Shown here piece after piece: positions 17,570 through 25,570 of a stretch of DNA of 64,000 bases (the stretch's first letter is position 1; each line of letters starts with the position of its first letter). Made by a program: the position numbers and the translations under genes. The notes under the pieces were generated by a model. That model was not told the DNA's origin. It was given only the letters and a program-made list of their open reading frames with translations, and did not search any database. The DNA is from an uncultured Sutterella sp. (GTDB lineage Bacteria > Pseudomonadota > Gammaproteobacteria > Burkholderiales > Burkholderiaceae_F): the NCBI GenBank assembly GCA_958347955.1, contig CATVXH010000006.1:1-64000 (forward strand). Reading direction: 5' to 3'.

Positions 17570-18324
17570 GCGGTCTCGGGAGATGTCTCCTCAAAAAGAG
17601 GAGACATTTTTTCGCTCATATTCAACATCTCAAGGATTTGAGCGAAGTCCTTTTCTAAAACCGGATCACTGGGATAGTGATCAATGGTTTTTAAAAACCA
17701 CAACCGTTCAGGATACAGTTTTGACAGAAATGCTCGCAGTTCGATCTTTACGACGCGGTTGATTTCGGATTGCCGGAAAAGCACGGAGTGAAAAAGACCG
17801 GCCAAAGAGGAAATTTTCTGATAGCTTTGAAATTCTTTGATTTTTGCCTGAACAAAGGCAAGCAGCGTGTTGTCTTCAGGCGCAATGGGCTCAAAATGCG
17901 AATTGGGTTTGACGGGCCAGTCGACAGATTGTGTTTTTAAGAAATCGAGCCACTGAAGACCGTACTCGCACCCCATAAACCAACTCACTTCATTCCAGAT
18001 CGGCATCTCTTTGAGAGTTATTACTTTGTCAAAGAGTTCGGCGGTGTATTGATTGTTGGCGATAATCTCGCGTTTCAGTCCGACGAGGGGTTGAGTTTTC
18101 CCTTCGGACAATAAATCCAGGCACGCTCGGAGGTGATTGGCGATCAGAGTCGACGGACCATGAGCCGGCACAGATTCATTGACTTCAATACCATAGTCTT
18201 TGAAAAAGGTGTTGTCGGTATCGGCGGTGGCCGGATAGGTCCAGTCAACGCCGTGATACGGTTTGCCGGGAGTTTGCAGAGAGCATGGACAATGCAGAGC
18301 ATGAAGTCCGGTAATGTATTGCAT
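17566..18324 (-). CDS. Uncharacterised protein, partner of the arginase-fold gene
   Basis: A 252-residue protein I do not recognise. It begins with MQYITGLHALHCPC and has aromatic-rich patches such as WNEVSWFMGCEYGLQWL in the middle. There are no transmembrane segments, signal peptide or known catalytic motif that I can see. It starts 13 bp after the arginase-fold gene on the same strand, so the two are probably co-expressed. The ribosome site is weak. Its C-terminal codons double as the terminator of the convergent transcript. Confidence 0.6.
   Translation of the reverse strand: MQYITGLHALHCPCSLQTPGKPYHGVDWTYPATADTDNTFFKDYGIEVNESVPAHGPSTLIANHLRACLDLLSEGKTQPLVGLKREIIANNQYTAELFDKVITLKEMPIWNEVSWFMGCEYGLQWLDFLKTQSVDWPVKPNSHFEPIAPEDNTLLAFVQAKIKEFQSYQKISSLAGLFHSVLFRQSEINRVVKIELRAFLSKLYPERLWFLKTIDHYPSDPVLEKDFAQILEMLNMSEKMSPLFEETSPETA
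17583..17612 (+). terminator. Terminator embedded in the convergent gene's 3' end
   Basis: ATGTCTCCTC and GAGGAGACAT form a perfect 10-bp stem around a five-A loop, followed by six T. It ends the yjiHG transcript, yet its sequence is also coding for the last residues of the minus-strand gene. Confidence 0.8.
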
Positions 18325-18337
18325 AATATTGATAATA

Positions 18338-19198
18338 TTAAGGTTTTTTATCCGTGAAGAGATTCACCTTTTCAAACATTTTTTGAAGTTTCTCTTCGTC
18401 AAACGGAAGGTACTCGGCTATCGTGAAGCCCACTATATCGCAATTGTCAGAGACAAGTTTCAAGATGGACTCGAGCCGGTTCATATCCATTCGGCCGCTG
18501 CCAGAGCCATCACCCACGAGTTCGGGATTGGCAAAATAGGTGGAATGAAATTGCCTGGGATCGAGCACATCGATGTCCAAATGCACAAGCAGGTGATCGG
18601 TTTCTTTCACGAAGGCCTTGATTGTTTCATCGGACACGAAGTCCTGTGTTTGAACTTTGTAGTTCACTCCCAACCTGTTGAGAAATTCTGCCTGGTAGCC
18701 GTGCAGTGATTGCAAACCGACGTAAAGAAGCTCATCGGGTTTGAAAGGCGAGTTTTTTAGAGCGGCAGTCAGTGAAGGTTCTCCCGCGCCCAACAAAGCG
18801 CCCAGCACCATGGCGTGAGCGTTGGGATAGCCGTTTTCGGGAACTGAAACATCAGGATGAGCGTCAATCCATAGGATGCGGGCCTCAGGATAAAGACCGT
18901 GCAGATAGTCAAAGGAGGCTTGCGAAACCATACAATTGCCGCCGATTGTAATGATGCGGTCGGGACGGCTGTCGGCGATTGCTTTTTGCGCCGCACGAAT
19001 TCCCGCTAAGACTTCATTTTTCCCCCGTATTCCGTCCATAATCGCTTGTTCTGAGCCATAGGGTGCAGCGATATCGACTTTAATTGTCGGCTGACTGGAA
19101 TTGGCAGGCAGGATGTGCTGCAACAGATTGGCGCCGAAATAATAAGTTTCAAGGCCCCCTGAAATCCAGTCAGGATATAGCAATCGTATGGTTTTCAT
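18338..19198 (-). CDS. Arginase/agmatinase-fold protein with an altered metal site
   Basis: A 286-residue ureohydrolase-fold protein. Two metal motifs are canonical: D112-A-H114-P-D116 in WIDAHPDVS and D208-I-D210 in HLDIDVLDP. The third, normally GGDH, reads GGNC here (N88, C89), so a histidine metal ligand is replaced by cysteine. Arginases and agmatinases hydrolyse guanidino groups to urea; whether this variant does so is open. Its neighbours are an unknown gene downstream and, beyond rplS, a putrescine/ornithine antiporter on the same strand. Confidence 0.75.
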   Translation of the reverse strand: MKTIRLLYPDWISGGLETYYFGANLLQHILPANSSQPTIKVDIAAPYGSEQAIMDGIRGKNEVLAGIRAAQKAIADSRPDRIITIGGNCMVSQASFDYLHGLYPEARILWIDAHPDVSVPENGYPNAHAMVLGALLGAGEPSLTAALKNSPFKPDELLYVGLQSLHGYQAEFLNRLGVNYKVQTQDFVSDETIKAFVKETDHLLVHLDIDVLDPRQFHSTYFANPELVGDGSGSGRMDMNRLESILKLVSDNCDIVGFTIAEYLPFDEEKLQKMFEKVNLFTDKKP

Positions 19199-19295
19199 TT
19201 TTTACGATCATTTGAATGGAATAGGTTAATGATTTTAATAGGTTTTATCGATTTTTTTGGTAAAGGGCATCCTTCGAATGCAAAAACAAATTGAT

Positions 19296-19304
19296 TGCTA
19301 TAAA
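19296..19304 (+). promoter_or_regulatory. Candidate extended -10 promoter for rplS
   Basis: TGCTATAAA matches an extended -10 element (TG-N-TATAAT type); no good -35 is seen. It overlaps the small dyad GCTAT-AAA-ATAGC. Downstream in the roughly 125-base leader is a perfect TCCGTTT/AAACGGA hairpin (19316-19334), a possible site for autoregulation. Confidence 0.4.
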
Positions 19305-19431
19305 ATAGCGATCTTTCCGTTTGAAGTAAACGGAGAGACTTTTGTTTAATTAAAACCCATCCTATCGGTGGTGACGATGCGCGGAGACAGATCCGACCGC
19401 AGACCACATGATGATGGTTTTGGAGAAAAAA

Positions 19432-19794
19432 ATGAATCTTATCCAAACGTTGGAACAAGAAGAAATCGCCCGCGTGACCGCCGGCAAGACCTATCCTGAA
19501 TTCGCTGCCGGTGACACGGTTGTCGTGAACGTCAACGTCGTTGAAGGTTCCCGCAAGCGCGTCCAAGCTTACGAAGGTGTTGTGATCGCTCGCCGCAACC
19601 GCGGTTTGAATTCCTCCTTCATCGTTCGCAAGATCTCGAGCGGCGAAGGTGTTGAACGTACGTTCCAACTCTATGCTCCGACGATTGCCAGCATTGAAGT
19701 GAAGCGCCGCGGTGATGTCCGTCGTGCCAAGCTTTACTACTTGCGTGATCGCGCCGGTAAGGCTGCCCGTATTAAAGAAAAGCTCTCCAAGTAA
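19432..19794 (+). CDS. rplS: 50S ribosomal protein L19
   Basis: A 120-residue protein at the 30S-50S interface. It has the family pattern FAAGDTVVVNVNVVEG and GEGVERTFQLYAP, with the basic C-terminus. I chose the ATG at 19432 (MNLIQTLEQEE) after TTGGAG; three earlier in-frame ATG codons add a non-conserved MMMVLEKK tail. It is monocistronic with its own terminator, away from its usual partner trmD. Confidence 0.96.
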   Translation: MNLIQTLEQEEIARVTAGKTYPEFAAGDTVVVNVNVVEGSRKRVQAYEGVVIARRNRGLNSSFIVRKISSGEGVERTFQLYAPTIASIEVKRRGDVRRAKLYYLRDRAGKAARIKEKLSK

Positions 19795-19839
19795 TGGAGA
19801 TCATTTCAACGATACGGTAGTTTGCTGTTTCGATTGTAT

Positions 19840-19867
19840 AAACGGTTGGCCCAAAAGCCAACCGTTT
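19840..19867 (+). terminator. rplS terminator, possibly bidirectional
   Basis: AAACGGTTGGC pairs with GCCAACCGTTT (11-bp perfect stem, loop of 6), followed by AATTTTT. It lies between the convergent rplS and potE stops and could serve both. Confidence 0.85.
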
Positions 19868-19886
19868 AATTTTTCCGGTTTCAGAT

Positions 19887-21218
19887 TTACTCGTTGCCTC
19901 GCAGCTTTCCTTTGACTTCTAAGGATTTGGCCGCGTAACCGTAAAGCCAAATTCCCACGAAAGTCGCCAGCGCCCCCCACATCATAGCATTGGGGCCGCA
20001 GGCGTAAAGCGCGTAAAGCGAATAGGCCGATGCGAAGGAGGCCACGATAGTAGTGCGCCTGACGATGCGGGGGTTGTTGACCGGCTCACGGTGCAAAATC
20101 ACATTCACGGCGGCAAAGGCCAGTAGGTAGGGCACAAGGTTCGTGACCACCGCCAGATCTTTGAGAATGTAGAACTGTTGTTCCAGTCTCGGATCCACCG
20201 TCAGTAAAGCCGCAAGTGATTGCAAAAGCAAAATGATGACAATGCCAACGATAGGCACATTGAGGCGGCTCACCTTAGAGAATATTTTCGGGAAGTATCC
20301 TTCTTTGGCAGAAACTCGGAAGACTTCAGCAATGGTGAATTGCCAACTCGTCAGGCAGCCCGCGCAGGCAAGCGCCATCAGCGCCATGACGAATTTACCG
20401 ACCTCGGGAGAAAACATTGTTGCAAAAACAAGTCCGAAGGGTGCTGTGGAGCGTGAAAGCACGGCGTTGTCGACAATGCCGAAACTGATGTTGTTGGCAA
20501 GAATGTAGACAACACCGGCGCCGATGGTGGCAAGCACCATCGCTTTTGGGACCGATTTTTCAGGATTTTCCACAGCCTCGGAATTGGCGCAGGCGGTCTC
20601 CAGGCCCAAAAAGCCCCAAAGCGTCATGGATATGGCTGCCGATAAGCCCTCAAACGGAGTCAGGTTTTGCGGGTTCCAAGCTTCGATGTAGCGATCCGCT
20701 GAGAACCAGTTCCAGCCGATGATCGTCAAAATAAAGATCGGAATGAGGATGCCGTAATTGGAAAAATGGGATACACGGCCGATAAAGCGCGCGCCGCCGA
20801 TATTGGGCAGACTGCAGAGCCAAATGACAAAGATACTCGCCAAACCCATTTCGAGCGGCGTTAAATTCCAATCAAAAAGAACCATCACGTAACCCACGAT
20901 GGAAATGGCAATCGTCAGATTGGCGATGATCAGCGAAACGCCGTAGCTGAAATTGGCAATGAAACTGCCGGATTTTCCGAAAGCGTAGGACGCGTAGCCG
21001 CCCAGTCCGCCGCTTTTACGGCTAAACATCCCGCATTTGGCGAAGGTGTACGCAATGGCGGTGGCGCCGCTGATGGTGACGAGCCAGGCGAGAATTGATT
21101 GGGTGCCGACTTCGGCCAGTTTGGTGGGCATCAAAATAATGGAGGAGCCCAGCATATTGAGCATGACGGCCATCGTGAGCTGTAGGCAAGTCATTTTCGG
21201 CTTTTCAATGATGGTCAT
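19887..21218 (-). CDS. potE: Putrescine-ornithine antiporter PotE-type permease
   Basis: A 443-residue APC permease with 12 hydrophobic segments. It follows E. coli PotE closely along its length, for example in PTKLAEVGT near the N-terminus, FAKCGMFSRKSGG, GFLGLETACAN and the late EGYFPKIFS. PotE exchanges putrescine for ornithine, or takes up putrescine with protons. I chose the ATG at 21218 because a strong promoter (21264-21292) starts transcription downstream of the other possible start at 21329. No ornithine decarboxylase is adjacent; an arginase-fold gene lies past rplS. Confidence 0.88.
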   Translation of the reverse strand: MTIIEKPKMTCLQLTMAVMLNMLGSSIILMPTKLAEVGTQSILAWLVTISGATAIAYTFAKCGMFSRKSGGLGGYASYAFGKSGSFIANFSYGVSLIIANLTIAISIVGYVMVLFDWNLTPLEMGLASIFVIWLCSLPNIGGARFIGRVSHFSNYGILIPIFILTIIGWNWFSADRYIEAWNPQNLTPFEGLSAAISMTLWGFLGLETACANSEAVENPEKSVPKAMVLATIGAGVVYILANNISFGIVDNAVLSRSTAPFGLVFATMFSPEVGKFVMALMALACAGCLTSWQFTIAEVFRVSAKEGYFPKIFSKVSRLNVPIVGIVIILLLQSLAALLTVDPRLEQQFYILKDLAVVTNLVPYLLAFAAVNVILHREPVNNPRIVRRTTIVASFASAYSLYALYACGPNAMMWGALATFVGIWLYGYAAKSLEVKGKLRGNE

Positions 21219-21263
21219 TTTCTTATTGACTGGTATCTTTCTGAGGTTAAAAAAAGTGCAGGC

Positions 21264-21292
21264 ATTGTACCGAAGCTTCGCGGTTAGTCCAA
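21264..21292 (-). promoter_or_regulatory. potE: Sigma-70 promoter of potE
   Basis: On the minus strand TTGGAC, exactly 17 bp, TACAAT. The start point would be near 21257, giving a leader of about 40 bases ahead of the chosen ATG. Confidence 0.65.
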
Positions 21293-21386
21293 TAGCGAAT
21301 TTAAAAACGCTTGCGGGAGACAGTGACAAAAGATTAGAAGGCTTCGTGAGAAGCGCAAGAAAACGAATTCAGATTCGGATTTGAAA

Positions 21387-22310
21387 TCACCAGACAGGCG
21401 GTTTTTCAAGCTGTTGCGCAATGGCTCGATAAAAATCGTAACGCTCTTGGGAAAGGGAGCCGTTTTTCAACGCCTCTTTGACAGCGCAGCCGGGTTCTTT
21501 GAGATGTTTGCAATTGGCAAAACGGCAACCGCCGACGTGCGCCGCGATATCGGGCATCGCTCGGATCACATCATTGAGTGTCAAATGAGCGAGACCGAAC
21601 TCTTGAAACCCCGGAGAGTCAATGACAAAACCCCGAGCCCGATCCAAATCATAAAGGGTGGTGACGGTCGTGGTTTGACGGCCGAGATTAAGCGCCTGTG
21701 AATATTCCTGGGTTTTCGCGTTGGCGTCTTTGACCAAGAGATTCAAAATGGTGGACTTGCCCATTCCGGATTGACCGACCAAAAGTGAATGACGGTTGTT
21801 AAAAATGCCGTCCAATTCTTCAATAGTGTTTTGGTCCGCATTTTGAGCGCTTAAGGCGTGGGTTTCGTAACCCAACTCGCTTAATGAGTGAAGAAAATGC
21901 TCAGCCTCTTGAGCTCCCTGGGACAAATCCGTTTTGTTTCTCACAATGACCGGGCGCACATCCGCCGCGTCAGCCGCCAACAGCGCTTTCCAGACAAACC
22001 AGGGATTAAATCGGGGACAGGAGGCGTAAACGATAACAAGTGTGTCAATGTTGGCCGCGAGCGTTTTAGTGCGCCATTCATCCTGTCGAAACAAAAGGCT
22101 TGAGCGTTCTTTAATGGATTCAATGGCGACGGTGTTATCGACTGCGGCGGAGCAAACAACTTCATCGCCCACCACCACGTCGCCTTTTTTCCCCCGGCGG
22201 TGAGCTTCAAACAGCCGCCCCTGATCATCGCGCACAAAGTGATGGCGTCCGTGACAGGACACCACTTGCGCATGGAAACAGTCGCTATGGCATTGCGTTT
22301 TAGGAGACAT
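21387..22310 (-). CDS. rsgA: Ribosome small-subunit GTPase RsgA
   Basis: A 307-residue circularly permuted GTPase that checks late 30S maturation. The order is an OB-fold, then NKTDL (G4) before the P-loop GQSGMGKST (G1), then DSPGF (G3), then a zinc knuckle with the Cys/His pattern CRFANCKHLKEPGC. I chose the ATG at 22310, which overlaps the 3' end of the upstream M48 gene; a TTG at 22328 is an alternative. The orn / M48 / rsgA neighbourhood is typical for Burkholderiales. Confidence 0.93.
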   Translation of the reverse strand: MSPKTQCHSDCFHAQVVSCHGRHHFVRDDQGRLFEAHRRGKKGDVVVGDEVVCSAAVDNTVAIESIKERSSLLFRQDEWRTKTLAANIDTLVIVYASCPRFNPWFVWKALLAADAADVRPVIVRNKTDLSQGAQEAEHFLHSLSELGYETHALSAQNADQNTIEELDGIFNNRHSLLVGQSGMGKSTILNLLVKDANAKTQEYSQALNLGRQTTTVTTLYDLDRARGFVIDSPGFQEFGLAHLTLNDVIRAMPDIAAHVGGCRFANCKHLKEPGCAVKEALKNGSLSQERYDFYRAIAQQLEKPPVW

Positions 22311-24348
22311 CAGCTTTTGTTTTCTCAAATAATTGGCGTTGCCGTTCAGTCATGGTTTTTAACGCCCGGGCACGGCGGGAAGTTTTACCCAAAACAGATG
22401 CCCTGGGGTTGCCTTCTTCGGAAGGCGCTTTAGCGGTCACATCGTCTTGTTCAGCTTTCGCCGCCTCTTGTGTTTCTTTCGCCTCCTTCTTATCGATTTG
22501 AGAAGACTCACTTTGAGCGCTGGCAACATTATCGCCTTTTTCACTCACAATCGGCGATTCGTCCTCTTGAGAGGCCTCGCTTTTTATATTCGTTACGATA
22601 TCCGATGTTGACATCGGCACATCAGGAATCGGCGCGGTCTCTTCCGTGAACTCATTATTTAAAGAGGAATTCTCCTTATTTCCCGCCAATTGCGGGTCAG
22701 TGGCAGACGAGTCAGGGCGTTTGGGCTTTTGCAGACGGCATCGGGCTTTTTGCCAAATGTCTTCAAAACCCTCAATCAAAGTCTTGCCATACATCGGGTG
22801 ATTGCGGTTTTCGGCCCCGAGCTCCGCTAGAGCGTCGTAATAATGCGGATCCTGATAAGCCTGCAACGGCAGGGCGGGTTGAGCGGTCACATCGCTTTGA
22901 GCCCGTTTGACGAGAACTTTTTCAAATTGGCGGTTAAGTTGCTGAAGCCGGCGCTCCCGTTTTTCTGCCTCAATGACTTTCTGTTCCTGCTTGGAGATCA
23001 GCGCCGCGGAGACATTTTCCAGCTGATGCAAAACAGTGAGCGAATCATTTCGTTCGACTTGCGATTGGCGGCGTTCTTGCAAGTTCTTTGACTTGAGTTC
23101 AACATGCCGAATGCGCGACATCAGACTCGGTTCGTGAGAAAACAGCAGGTCAAAAAAGCCGAGCGTGACGCTGGAGTGTCGCATCGGAGTGGGGAAAAGA
23201 GCGATTAAAGAATTCACCGTCACTTTCAGCCCCGTGAGCTTCATGGCAAAAGTGTCGGAGGCAAAAATAAGATGTCTTAGGAAGGCATCCATCGGCAATT
23301 TGAAGGGGAAAAGCAATACGGGCAGAGCCACAATCGCGAATGTGAGCACAGAGCCGTAGTAGGGTCCCGGACCATAGACGCGCAGACCGATTTCATCGAG
23401 AAACCACGATTGCGGCGCAAACCAGGCCAAGAAAGCAAACACAAAAAAGCCCGCCGTGGCGCACATAAACCAAGTCTGAAAATACATGTGACTTAAGTTT
23501 CTGGCGAGCGCGTGAGCGGCGACGGCCTGAAGGTCCGACAGCGACAGGCGGTCGTAGATGTCGCGCCGGAAAAAGAGCCTGACATTTTGCCTGTGGCCAA
23601 AGGCGAAGGCGGGGGGCAGCTCTTCGTTGTCTTTTGACTGAGTCACGCGAACTTCGGCGATGGAAATGCCGGCCTTTTCACTCAAGGCGTCCAATTTCGC
23701 TTTGAGTTCTTCATTTTGAATTTCGCGGCCTCGCGTGGGTTTAATCAGATAGCGCAAACGGCGCGCAAGGTTTAAAGAAAAGATTAAATAGACGGCGAAA
23801 ATTGCCCAACCGAGAAGCCACCAAGCAGAGCCGCTGCCTTGCCAGAGAAAAAGCGCAATCCAGAGAATCGGCAGTACAGTAATCCAACCCAAGAGGGTGG
23901 TGAGAAAGTAATTTTTGAACCAAACCGAAGGCGCCTGTTTGGTGTAATCGAACGCTTCACGGAGTCGGAATTCTTTATACCAGCAAAAGGGGAGGTCACA
24001 GGCGACAAAAATCATGCCGATGCTGGCAGGCAGCATCCAGTGGAAAGCGAATTGGTCGCCCACAGTGTTCATGAGCCAGTCGGAGACGCTGTTGATGCCG
24101 TCACCGGCGGTCAGGTAGAAAATCAAAATGGTTGTGACAGTCACTTCAAGCCAATTGAGCTTTGTGCGGGCGATGTCATAGTTGGCGGCTTTTTGATGCT
24201 GCGCCAGAGTGATCCTTTCGCGCAAGGGCTCAGGCACCTCATTGATCGTTCGCTTGAGGTGTATGATCTCGGCCAGACAAGTGACGCTGTGCACCAGAAA
24301 GTAAAAGCACAGCGCGGCCAAGAAGACTTGAGCAAAAGTAAAAGTCAT
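22300..24348 (-). CDS. Membrane M48 (Ste24-type) peptidase homologue with a lost zinc site
   Basis: About 682 residues. The N-terminal 380 residues have several membrane segments and align by eye with the Ste24/CAAX-type M48 proteins found between orn and rsgA in Burkholderiales. The expected HELGH zinc motif reads HALAR (in AVAAHALARNLSH, near 23490-23516), removing the catalytic Glu and the second His. The distal EADxFA ligand motif reads ASDTFA, removing the third ligand. The protein is thus probably not a peptidase. Residues from about 430 on form a charged, coiled-coil-like and Ser/Glu-rich cytoplasmic tail. The frame is intact. Confidence 0.75.
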   Translation of the reverse strand: MTFTFAQVFLAALCFYFLVHSVTCLAEIIHLKRTINEVPEPLRERITLAQHQKAANYDIARTKLNWLEVTVTTILIFYLTAGDGINSVSDWLMNTVGDQFAFHWMLPASIGMIFVACDLPFCWYKEFRLREAFDYTKQAPSVWFKNYFLTTLLGWITVLPILWIALFLWQGSGSAWWLLGWAIFAVYLIFSLNLARRLRYLIKPTRGREIQNEELKAKLDALSEKAGISIAEVRVTQSKDNEELPPAFAFGHRQNVRLFFRRDIYDRLSLSDLQAVAAHALARNLSHMYFQTWFMCATAGFFVFAFLAWFAPQSWFLDEIGLRVYGPGPYYGSVLTFAIVALPVLLFPFKLPMDAFLRHLIFASDTFAMKLTGLKVTVNSLIALFPTPMRHSSVTLGFFDLLFSHEPSLMSRIRHVELKSKNLQERRQSQVERNDSLTVLHQLENVSAALISKQEQKVIEAEKRERRLQQLNRQFEKVLVKRAQSDVTAQPALPLQAYQDPHYYDALAELGAENRNHPMYGKTLIEGFEDIWQKARCRLQKPKRPDSSATDPQLAGNKENSSLNNEFTEETAPIPDVPMSTSDIVTNIKSEASQEDESPIVSEKGDNVASAQSESSQIDKKEAKETQEAAKAEQDDVTAKAPSEEGNPRASVLGKTSRRARALKTMTERQRQLFEKTKADVS

Positions 24349-24409
24349 GGGCAATTTATGCGACAATATCGATTCCAAACGGCTAATTTTAAAGGATTTA
24401 CATTCCAAA

Positions 24410-24979
24410 ATGGCGATTGCGATTCAAAAAGATCCCCTCTTTAGCGCGGATAACTTGATTTGGGTGGATATGGAAATGACGGGGCTGCAGCCGGAAGTCA
24501 ACCGGGTTATTGAAGTGGCGGCGGTCATCACGGACGCGCAGTTAAATGTTATTCATGAATGTCCGGTCATTGCCGTGAGGCAATCGGCTCGCACAATGAG
24601 TTCGATGGACGCCTGGAATACGGAGACTCACGGTCGCTCCGGTTTAATAGATCGGGTGTTGGCTTCTGATATTGATGAAGAAAAAGCCAGCGACATTCTT
24701 TTGGCGGAGTTCGCGCGTTTCGTTCCGCAGGGCAAAAGCCCCATGTGCGGCAACTCCATCGGTCAGGACCGGCGCTTTATGGCCCGTTGGATGCCCAGAC
24801 TGGAGAGCTATTTTCATTATCGCAATATTGATGTGTCGACTTTTAAAGAGTTGGCTCGCCGCTGGGCGCCCTCCGTGCCCAATAGCTTTAAAAAGAGCAC
24901 ACGGCACGAAGCGCTTTCCGATATTTTGGAAAGTATTGATGAGCTCAAGCACTACCGCAAGCATTTGATGAATTGCTAG
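24410..24979 (+). CDS. orn: Oligoribonuclease
   Basis: A 189-residue DEDDh 3'-5' exonuclease that degrades 2-5-nt RNAs, including pGpG from cyclic-di-GMP turnover. The catalytic residues appear in WVDMEMTGL (D20, E22), GQDRRFM and the RHEALSDI region. The ATG at 24410 (MAIAIQKDPLF) follows AAAGGA. It is divergent from the M48 gene with only about 60 bp between starts. Confidence 0.95.
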   Translation: MAIAIQKDPLFSADNLIWVDMEMTGLQPEVNRVIEVAAVITDAQLNVIHECPVIAVRQSARTMSSMDAWNTETHGRSGLIDRVLASDIDEEKASDILLAEFARFVPQGKSPMCGNSIGQDRRFMARWMPRLESYFHYRNIDVSTFKELARRWAPSVPNSFKKSTRHEALSDILESIDELKHYRKHLMNC

Positions 24980-25104
24980 TGAAAAAAATCTTAAAATTTC
25001 GCCACATAGCTCGAAAAACTTTTGAAATTCGGGTAAAATGGCGACTTTCCACGACGTGGCCTAACTTCCACGTTCGCATGTTTAATTTTTTTAAAGGTTA
25101 GAAA

Positions 25105-25374
25105 ATGTCTGTTCAAGATATTAAAAAGTCTGAAATCGTTGCCAAGTTCCAACGCAAGGAAGGCGACACGGGTTCTCCCGAAGTTCAAGTGGCTTTGTTG
25201 ACGGCTCGCATCAACGAGTTGACCCCGCACTTCAAGGAACACGCCAAGGATCATCACTCCCGCCGCGGTTTGTTGAAGATGGTGTCCCGCCGCCGTAAGT
25301 TGTTGGACTACCTCAAGCGCACCGATTTGGACGCTTACCGTAAGTTGATCGGCGATTTGAACTTGCGTAAGTAA
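25105..25374 (+). CDS. rpsO: 30S ribosomal protein S15
   Basis: An 89-residue primary rRNA-binding protein. The family pattern GDTGSPEVQVALLTARI and the HHSRRGLL rRNA-contact motif are clear. A GGTTAG site precedes the ATG. The leader contains a CCACGACGTGG hairpin and a nearby CCACG repeat, compatible with the pseudoknot autoregulation known for rpsO, but I cannot fold it here. pnp follows as in most bacteria. Confidence 0.97.
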   Translation: MSVQDIKKSEIVAKFQRKEGDTGSPEVQVALLTARINELTPHFKEHAKDHHSRRGLLKMVSRRRKLLDYLKRTDLDAYRKLIGDLNLRK

Positions 25375-25392
25375 TTCGAAACGGCTTTCTCG

Positions 25393-25420
25393 AAAGCGAC
25401 CTGCACAGACAGGTCGCTTT
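25393..25420 (+). terminator. Terminator between rpsO and pnp
   Basis: AAAGCGACCTG and CAGGTCGCTTT form a perfect 11-bp stem around CACAGA, followed by TTGGTAAGTTTTTT. The T-run is offset, so partial read-through into pnp is likely, as in E. coli. Confidence 0.75.
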
Positions 25421-25570
25421 TGGTAAGTTTTTTAGGTTTTTGGGAGTAAAGACGATATTTGTTTTCGGTTTGTGCGTTGCGATGTGAGGACTTTCAAACG
25501 TTGAGAATTTTCACACCGCAGCGTATCGGGGACACGTCTTTTTCCTGTTATTGTTAAGGAATGAAACGAA

